Assembly (NCBI GenBank): GCA_017437125.1
Contig: JAFSBV010000002.1
Coordinates: 19,495 to 83,494 of the forward strand
Reading direction: 5' to 3'
From: Bacteroidales bacterium
Lineage (GTDB): Bacteria > Bacteroidota > Bacteroidia > Bacteroidales > UBA932
DNA: 64,000 bases
Shown here: in pieces, positions 59,801-64,000 of the stretch
How positions within the stretch are numbered: the stretch's first letter is position 1
Layout: the number at the start of each line of letters is the position of its first letter
Made by a program: the position numbers and the translations under genes
The notes under the pieces: generated by a model
The model's database searches: none
What the model was told of the DNA's origin: nothing
The model's input: the letters and a program-made list of their open reading frames with translations, nothing else

Positions 59801-60665
59801 CCGCAATGCTCAGCTGGGAATCAGTATAGCTGCTGTCGAAATCAGTGATTACCTGCCAGTCAAAGATGCGGGCCTGAGGAGTTGCAAACACCCACACGTC
59901 GTCAAAGATACCTGCAAGTCTCCAATAGTCCTGAGTCTCAAGATAATAACCGTCACTATACTTCAGCACGAGCACTGAAAGAGAGTTCTTTCCCGGCTTC
60001 ACATATTTGGTTATGTCATACTCCGCAGGTTCCTGAGCACCTTCATTATAACCCACCTGCTGTCCGTTGACCCATATGAATGATGCAGAGGCCACCTTTT
60101 CAAGACGGAGGAATATCCTGTCTGCCTTCCAGGATGAAGGAACTGTAAAACTGGTCCTGTATGCACCTGTAGGGTTGAATTCAGGAACATTCGGAACCTC
60201 GACAGCGAAAGGATCTGAACTTACGCCCGACAACTGATATCGCGCCCATCTCTTCTGCATCTCGCTTGCCGGAATCCTTCCGTCGATGACTTTCTGGAGG
60301 GAGTCACGCATTGTCGCAGGCAGAGTATTCGGAAAAGGAGTCGTCATGTTTCGGAAAAGAGGCTCGCCAAAGCCCTGCATCTCCCAATTCGAAGGCACGG
60401 CAATATCATCCCACTTCCTGTCGTTGAATCCTGTCCTGAAGAAATCGGAAGGAATCTCGGAAGGAGACTCCGCATATCGGAATTTCCATTTCCCGTTCAG
60501 CGAAATGCTCTTTTCAGGGATATGGTACGCTCTTCCGTCCTCCTGATTGAGTTCAAAGACATCAAGGTTTTCCACATAATAGGAAAGATCTTCAAGGAAA
60601 GGCTTGTCCTGTGCTGACAGAGAAACGGCAAGCAGCAGACAAAGTGCGGTCATTATGTTCTTCAT
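56808..60665 (-). CDS. GH2 beta-galactosidase-type enzyme with inserted LamG-like domain
   Basis: A 1285-residue secreted enzyme (signal peptide MKNIMTALCLLLAVSLSA). Sugar-binding domain (about 35-230), Ig-like domain (about 235-370), GH2 barrel (about 375-620) with acid/base Glu in LFWSAGNESGEG and the nucleophile Glu in FMDEYLSVAGNG. A LamG/concanavalin-like domain follows (about 640-845, AIDLNKQDQWVQVYN, SDWQDRWHNVTAVYDGSKMTVYIDGKEIGSRP), then a further Ig-like domain and the C-terminal beta-galactosidase small-chain domain (about 1000-1285, IGVTFGLDGSLSNVEWYGRGPQANYPDRKSG). Cleavage of beta-galactosides is most likely, though other beta-glycosides are possible. Own promoter at 60692; it is single. 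Confidence 0.9.
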   Translation of the reverse strand: MKNIMTALCLLLAVSLSAQDKPFLEDLSYYVENLDVFELNQEDGRAYHIPEKSISLNGKWKFRYAESPSEIPSDFFRTGFNDRKWDDIAVPSNWEMQGFGEPLFRNMTTPFPNTLPATMRDSLQKVIDGRIPASEMQKRWARYQLSGVSSDPFAVEVPNVPEFNPTGAYRTSFTVPSSWKADRIFLRLEKVASASFIWVNGQQVGYNEGAQEPAEYDITKYVKPGKNSLSVLVLKYSDGYYLETQDYWRLAGIFDDVWVFATPQARIFDWQVITDFDSSYTDSQLSIAVDVQGYEPQSAGYAVTADVSRNGQKVVEMNGSQFKLGKGERHTVNLSSLVKSPDKWTSETPDLYDMTLTLTDASGKVVDKLTKRIGFKKTEIIDGVFYLNGVALKVNAQCSHMQHPATGHVITEDVIRRDMEILKQFGFNGVRTSHYPPVNRYLDIADEYGIFVIDETGDEAHSTEYVSSLPEFTEMYRERVRRMVLRDRNHACVLFWSAGNESGEGPLINEVVAEGRKYDPTRFWMYGGNAAVHPAEDIVGPRYPSPIEHEFRYGFNPQDKRPSFMDEYLSVAGNGGGGMDDFWSEIYDHPSLMGGALWDFVSVGIDQPVRALKDKSPYDTQANIMGRAKLVSGPSGKAIDLNKQDQWVQVYNADNVEISGDKLTLTLDIYPRSYNASGGYMINKGSNQYGLRQVGKDKMDFYIDTGRRELLTVDLPSDWQDRWHNVTAVYDGSKMTVYIDGKEIGSRPASGNIRNLPLSLCIGRDEERCGQETIYTCDAIIDNVGIFDMAVTPSEGFNAGDAALWLDFEEETADGTFWSYGVGARTYGSIWPDRTPQPEMWQMKKSVQPLSFSLLDPENGIVEVWNRNHFINADFYRTTWAITADDEVVASGDMDLDIDPLTRSIYKIPYVKPSIVPGKEYRLDISSVLRNDEVWAKAGYEVSWEQFELSDWNKPAEKPRRETGDVAVTKADGKVILSGKGFSYAFDSETGELVSIVSDGREILTDPMTLNVWRAPLANEVDGWNAYSGGSINASGYGGVGHSNVLAAHYYAAGLDNLGHALASVNVREFEGGAAVDVRELVLLDGGQGETRQLDQYIRGMSFDGFESTWRYIVYGDGTMTVRHIIKPQGTMPAWLPRIGVTFGLDGSLSNVEWYGRGPQANYPDRKSGYRLGIWNTTVEDMYEPYLIPQDYGLRTDNRWVRMTDAEGRGVEFSVDEPFNFNAYNYTTENLTKAAYTYQLHKTDDITFNLDYATSGVGCTARGIFDSYRVYPHLYERTITVRLIR

Positions 60666-60691
60666 ATCTCAGTTATTAGCTTATACTTATA

Positions 60692-60722
60692 CAAATATAT
60701 GATAACTTGCCCACACGTCAAA
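60692..60722 (-). promoter_or_regulatory. Promoter of the GH2 gene
   Basis: On the minus strand, TTTG (60719-60722), 19 nt, TATATTTG (60692-60699). Good consensus match, 26 bp upstream of the start codon. Confidence 0.65.
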
Positions 60723-60724
60723 AA

Positions 60725-60756
60725 GAAACGGCCCTCGCTGATGTGAGAGCCGTTTC
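60725..60756 (-). terminator. Terminator of the EF-G2 gene
   Basis: Arms GAAACGGC and GCCGTTTC extended by CTC/GAG with one bulge. On the minus strand the stem is followed by TTTTTG. It starts 22 bp after the stop at 60779. The T-rich tail overlaps the -33 box of the GH2 promoter. Confidence 0.75.
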
Positions 60757-60778
60757 AATTAGTATCAATTATAATTCA

Positions 60779-62932
60779 TTAGTCTTCCTTCTCCTCCTCG
60801 AGGTAAGCCTTCAGGAGCTTCTCCTGTACATCACCTGGTACCGGCTGATAGTCAGCAAAGTCCATTGTGAATGTTGCGCTACCTGATGAGAGTGAGCTGA
60901 GGGTTGTAGAGTAACGGTAGAGCTCTGCAAGAGGAACACGAGCCTTGATGGTGCTGAATCCCTTGTCCTCGCCCATTCCCTCGATAAGGGCACGGCGGTT
61001 CTGGAGGTCAGACATACAAGCACCCATATACTCAGATGGAGTAAGTACCTCTACATTGTAGATTGGCTCCATGATCTTCGGACCTGCGATACGGAATGCC
61101 TCCTTGAAAGCATTGCGTGAAGCGAGAACGAATGAGATTTCATTTGAGTCAACCGGATGCATCTTACCGTCGTAAACATAAACGCGGATATCACGTGCAA
61201 GCGAACCTGTAAGAGGACCCTCGCTCATCTTCTCGTTGATACCCTTGAGGATAGCAGGCATGAAGCGTGCATCGATAGCACCACCGACTACGCAGTTGTA
61301 GTACTCGAGCTTACCGCCCCATGGAAGGTCATACTCTTCCTTACCCTTGATGTTGAGGACAACTTCCTTGCCGTCAACCTTGAAGCGGTTACCTGGATCA
61401 ACACCCTCCTGATAAGGAGCGATAAGGAGGTGAACCTCACCGAACTGGCCGGCACCACCTGACTGCTTCTTGTGACGATAGTCTGCACAAGCCACCTTCG
61501 TAATGGTCTCACGGTAAGAGATCTTAGGAGCAGAGAACTCGATCTCGAGCTTGTTCTCGTTCTGGAGTCTCCACTTGAGAGTGTTCACGTGCTGCTCGCC
61601 CTGACCCTTGAGGATAGTCTGCTTCATCTCCTTGTGATACTCGATGATGTAAGTAGGATCCTCGGCAGCGATCTTTGCCATAGCCTCGCTCACCTTCTCC
61701 TCATCCTTTGCATCCTTAGCCTTTACAGCGCAACGATACTTGTAGTGAGGGAACTTGATGTCGAGATATGCGATTTCAGAACCTGGAGTGCAGAGAGTGA
61801 CGTTTGTCTTTGCTGCGCGGAGCTTCACTGTACATCCGATGTCACCGGCTACGAGCTCAGTAACCTTCTCCTTCTTCTTACCGGCTACAGCATAGATGGC
61901 TGTGATCCTTTCCTTGTCACCAGTCTCAGGATTCTCAAGATCAGAACCCTCGACGAGCTTACCTGACATTACCTTGAAGTATGCAACCTCACCGAGGTGC
62001 TGCTCCACAGCTGTCTTATATATGAAGAGAGAAACAGGACCGTCCTGCTTGCACTCTATCTCTTTTCCGTCCTTTGTCACACCGATACGTTCAGCTGGAG
62101 AAGCTGCTGTACGGATTGTGAACTCCATGAGACGCTTTACTCCGATGTCCTTTTTTGCAGAAAGGCAGAATATAGGCATCACATCACCCTGACGGATACC
62201 GATACCGAGACCCTTTCTGATTTCGTCTTCTGAAAGGACTCCCTGTTCAAAGAATGTCTCCATGAGTGTGTCATCATACTCGGCAGCGCGCTCGATGAGT
62301 TCATTTCTGAGCTCCTCAGCCTCGTCTGCATGCTCTGCAGGGATCTCGAGATCCTCACGCTTTCCTGTATCACCTGCGAAACGGTAATACTTCATCTTGA
62401 GAACATCGATGAAACCGTCGAATTCAGTACCGGCGTTTACAGGATACTGAACCACTACAGGCTTGTTGCCGAATGCCTCTTTCATAGACTCGAGAGTGCC
62501 TTCCCAGTTAGCCTTCTCGCCGTCAAGCTGGTTTACAGCCACGATAAGAGGAATCTTGTATTCCTTTGCATAGCGTGAGAAGATCTGAGTACCAACCTCA
62601 ACGCCCTGCTGTGCGTTCACTACGAGAACGCCTGTATCACATACCTTGAATGCAGAAACGGCTCCACCTACGAAGTCATCTGCACCCGGAGTGTCGATGA
62701 TATTGAATTTTGTATCCATGAACTCAGCGTAAAGCGGAGTGGCATAGATAGATCTCTGGTTGATCTGCTCGATTTCGGCATTGTCAGAAACAGTATTCTT
62801 TGCCTCTACTGTACCTCTTCTGTCAATCACCTTACCTTCGTAAAGCATCGCTTCAGATAACGTGGTCTTACCTGACTTGGTGCTACCAAGCAGAACCACA
62901 TTGCGGATGTTTTGAGTTGTATAAGCTTTCAT
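60779..62932 (-). CDS. fusA2: EF-G2-type elongation factor lacking the catalytic histidine
   Basis: A 717-residue translation factor with all EF-G domains. The start at 62932 (MKAYTTQNIRNVVLLG) is preferred over 62968, because it is 10 residues before the P-loop strand. P-loop GSTKSGKTT (16-24) differs from the usual GHIDAGKTT. G3 is DTPGADDF, with Ala84 in place of the histidine that activates water in other EF-Gs. G4 is NQLD instead of NKMD. The switch I RGITI motif is replaced. Bacteroides have a second EF-G of this type that has been reported to translocate without GTP hydrolysis and to matter under carbon starvation and in gut colonisation. The sequence changes fit that paralogue. A canonical EF-G must lie elsewhere in the genome. 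Confidence 0.88.
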   Translation of the reverse strand: MKAYTTQNIRNVVLLGSTKSGKTTLSEAMLYEGKVIDRRGTVEAKNTVSDNAEIEQINQRSIYATPLYAEFMDTKFNIIDTPGADDFVGGAVSAFKVCDTGVLVVNAQQGVEVGTQIFSRYAKEYKIPLIVAVNQLDGEKANWEGTLESMKEAFGNKPVVVQYPVNAGTEFDGFIDVLKMKYYRFAGDTGKREDLEIPAEHADEAEELRNELIERAAEYDDTLMETFFEQGVLSEDEIRKGLGIGIRQGDVMPIFCLSAKKDIGVKRLMEFTIRTAASPAERIGVTKDGKEIECKQDGPVSLFIYKTAVEQHLGEVAYFKVMSGKLVEGSDLENPETGDKERITAIYAVAGKKKEKVTELVAGDIGCTVKLRAAKTNVTLCTPGSEIAYLDIKFPHYKYRCAVKAKDAKDEEKVSEAMAKIAAEDPTYIIEYHKEMKQTILKGQGEQHVNTLKWRLQNENKLEIEFSAPKISYRETITKVACADYRHKKQSGGAGQFGEVHLLIAPYQEGVDPGNRFKVDGKEVVLNIKGKEEYDLPWGGKLEYYNCVVGGAIDARFMPAILKGINEKMSEGPLTGSLARDIRVYVYDGKMHPVDSNEISFVLASRNAFKEAFRIAGPKIMEPIYNVEVLTPSEYMGACMSDLQNRRALIEGMGEDKGFSTIKARVPLAELYRYSTTLSSLSSGSATFTMDFADYQPVPGDVQEKLLKAYLEEEKED

Positions 62933-62971
62933 CAGTCTTTGTGTTATTGTGTTTGTAATTATGTTCATTCA

Positions 62972-62987
62972 GTGTCATTTCTGACAC
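62972..62987 (-). promoter_or_regulatory. 16-bp palindrome at the fusA2 transcription start
   Basis: GTGTCA-TTTC-TGACAC is a perfect dyad lying 7 bp downstream of the -7 box of fusA2, so it covers the predicted transcription start. It may be an operator or a short hairpin at the 5' end of the mRNA. CRP-like regulators use TGTGA-N6-TCACA dyads; this one is related but different in half-site and spacing. Confidence 0.45.
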
Positions 62988-62994
62988 ATCCACG

Positions 62995-63002
62995 CAAATC
63001 TA
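62995..63002 (-). promoter_or_regulatory. -7 box of fusA2
   Basis: TAGATTTG followed by C on the minus strand, exact consensus. At 19 nt upstream is TTGG, one base from the TTTG -33 box. Leader about 55 nt. Confidence 0.55.
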
Positions 63003-63048
63003 ATAAAACAATGTCACAATACCAATAAAAAGACGTATGTTTTTTATA

Positions 63049-63258
63049 TCAAGGCAAGACAGAGTCTGTTTCAAGCAGTTCCACAATCTCCTCTGAAGAC
63101 AGGCCCAATCTTTCATAAATCATATCCTCAAGCCCCGCAGAGGCCTTTCCCATGTGAATCTTCAATTCTTCCACCGCCGCGATCCTGCTCTTCACATCCA
63201 ATTCCGATGATGCTATCATACAGAAGCAATCATAAGCTGTTTCAACATATCCTTCCAT
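63049..63258 (-). CDS. Small protein of unknown function (69 aa)
   Basis: A 69-residue acidic, mostly helical protein without signal or membrane segment. The frame is open upstream to 63366, but the promoter at 63275-63306 lies in that part, so I set the start at 63258 (MEGYVETAYDCF). Its Leu/Glu-rich C-terminal half (ELKIHMGKASAGLEDMIYERLGLSSEEI) looks like a short helical bundle. It is divergent from the XRE regulator gene. I do not recognise the family, and partner or function cannot be told. Confidence 0.5.
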   Translation of the reverse strand: MEGYVETAYDCFCMIASSELDVKSRIAAVEELKIHMGKASAGLEDMIYERLGLSSEEIVELLETDSVLP

Positions 63259-63274
63259 ATCTGTCTGTTTTCCG

Positions 63275-63306
63275 CAAATCTGGTGTGTTTCGCCACAAAA
63301 CCCAAA
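63275..63306 (-). promoter_or_regulatory. Promoter of the 69-aa protein gene
   Basis: On the minus strand, TTTG (63303-63306), 20 nt, CAGATTTG followed by C (63275-63282): seven of eight -7 positions fit. The transcript would start about 10 bp before the start codon. Confidence 0.45.
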
Positions 63307-63434
63307 CTTTTGTGACGAAATAACTGGAAAACAAGGCAGATTTTTCTCTTTTTTATAAGTTTTCAACTTTTCTTTAACAAGTTTTACTTGCGATTCTGCG
63401 GATTTTCTTGTTTATACCGCGTCCGGATATGGCA

Positions 63435-63442
63435 TAATTTTG
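63435..63442 (+). promoter_or_regulatory. -7 box of the XRE regulator
   Basis: TAATTTTG on the plus strand, 21 bp upstream of the ATG at 63464. It overlaps a possible TTG start at 63440, which argues for the ATG. Confidence 0.5.
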
Positions 63443-63463
63443 TCCATCCTCAGAAAATCAGAT

Positions 63464-63850
63464 ATGGACAACAGATCGATCAAGGAAAATATCCGCAGGA
63501 TAAGGAAGTCCCGGAAGATGACTCAGGAAGATATGGCAGCCAGGCTGGACATATCCTTGACGGCATACAGGGATCTTGAGAGAGGCAGCACGAATATCAT
63601 GAATGCCAACATCTTCAAGATCGCCGAACTGCTGGATATATCCGTTGAAGAACTGCTCCTCGGTTACAGGCCGGTCCAGGCCAAAGGAATACAGGTCGAA
63701 GATGTCCGTGCCGAATACGGCGGCCAGATAACTGTAATGGAGAGAAGGATCTCCGATCTGGAAAAACTGGTCTCTTCCCTCGAAGAAACCATCATCACAA
63801 AGAACGAAATAATATCAATGCTCAAGAAAAAGCTTGGCGAGGTTGAATAG
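63464..63850 (+). CDS. XRE-family regulator with C-terminal coiled coil
   Basis: A 128-residue DNA-binding protein. Residues about 5-65 form an XRE/Cro helix-turn-helix domain (MTQEDMAARLDISLTAYRDL followed by ERGSTNI, then IFKIAELLDISVEELLLG). Residues about 90-126 have leucine and isoleucine at heptad spacing (MERRISDLEKLVSSLEETII, then EIISMLKKKL), indicating a coiled coil for dimerisation. It lies beside a divergent 69-aa gene and may control it. The last codons abut an IS110-like transposase fragment on the opposite strand. Confidence 0.8.
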   Translation: MDNRSIKENIRRIRKSRKMTQEDMAARLDISLTAYRDLERGSTNIMNANIFKIAELLDISVEELLLGYRPVQAKGIQVEDVRAEYGGQITVMERRISDLEKLVSSLEETIITKNEIISMLKKKLGEVE

Positions 63851-63946
63851 ATTGTGTATTTCTTCGCGGACGGTCTCGAGACCACGACGGTAGCAAAGAT
63901 TGCATTTTTCTTTGCTGATGTCGACGCCTACATAGATTTTATTCAT
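63851..63946 (-). pseudogene. IS110-family transposase, N-terminal remnant
   Basis: Read on the minus strand from the ATG at 63946: MNKIYVGVDISKEKCNL, then about 18 more residues ending VREEIHNLF. The start matches the RuvC-like DEDD domain of IS110 transposases, whose first catalytic Asp lies in VG(V/I)D. The frame then runs into the 3' end of the XRE gene and stops at 63815, so only the first 30-odd residues of about 330 remain. IS110 elements encode their guide (bridge) RNA next to the transposase start. That side lies to the right, mostly outside the window (63947-64000 is noncoding here). Confidence 0.5.
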
Positions 63947-64000
63947 AACTTGCACTGCTTTTTAAGTGGACAGTGGACCGTCGATCTGTCACCTACAAAC

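Noticed and set aside
1-64000. tRNA, rRNA, prophage or conjugative element genes
   Set aside because: I looked through all gaps and saw no cloverleaf-like sequence, integrase or phage structural gene; a short RNA could still be missed by eye.

Overview
The window looks like a chromosomal segment of a Bacteroidota bacterium, most likely an uncultured gut or rumen Bacteroidales. The evidence is SusC/SusD pairs, DUF4252, DUF4876, DUF6249 and FISUMP proteins, few Shine-Dalgarno sequences, and many promoters of the Bacteroidota type (TTTG, about 20 nt, TAnnTTTG). I saw no tRNA, rRNA, CRISPR array or intact prophage.

Layout. 1-5610: the end of a TonB-dependent receptor, then DUF4876, DUF6850 and fimbrillin/FISUMP surface proteins in one operon. 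5630-6605: a higBA toxin-antitoxin module bracketed by two 60-bp hairpin repeats in inverted orientation. 6675-11065: a membrane polyferredoxin and an S46 dipeptidyl-peptidase, followed by a repeat-rich spacer. 11496-39833: a large beta-mannan/glucomannan utilisation locus. 39942-41847: an ECF sigma operon with two DUF4252 proteins. 41996-44821: a GH115 alpha-glucuronidase. 44822-48505: a second ECF sigma operon ending in an outer-membrane receptor. 48639-52728: aspS with two paralogous secreted proteins, and divergent rsmA. 52729-56726: a GH18-ThuA fusion, a DNA alkylation repair protein and a divergent flavoprotein, with unusual operator-like and tandem repeats between the last two. 56808-62932: a giant GH2 and an EF-G2-type elongation factor. 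63049-64000: a small protein, an XRE regulator and an IS110 remnant.

How the mannan locus should work. Surface lipoproteins (GH26, a GH5_7-CE7 fusion, GH5_4) deacetylate and cut acetylated gluco/galactomannan. Two SusC/SusD pairs and a multi-domain binding lipoprotein capture and import oligosaccharides. Periplasmic GH36 removes galactose. A GPH-type symporter imports disaccharides. In the cytoplasm cellobiose 2-epimerase turns mannobiose into mannosylglucose, GH130 phosphorolyses that to mannose-1-phosphate plus glucose, and GH94 phosphorolyses cellobiose to glucose-1-phosphate plus glucose. No beta-mannosidase or beta-glucosidase is present, so the predicted endgame is phosphorolytic. An AraC-type regulator sits at the centre.

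The least ordinary observations are the inverted hairpins around higBA, the GH5_7-CE7 and GH18-ThuA fusions, the paired dyads in the divergent alkylation-repair/flavoprotein promoter with a leader made of 131-bp repeats, three related repeats lying in the same orientation inside three operons, and an EF-G paralogue whose catalytic histidine is replaced by alanine.
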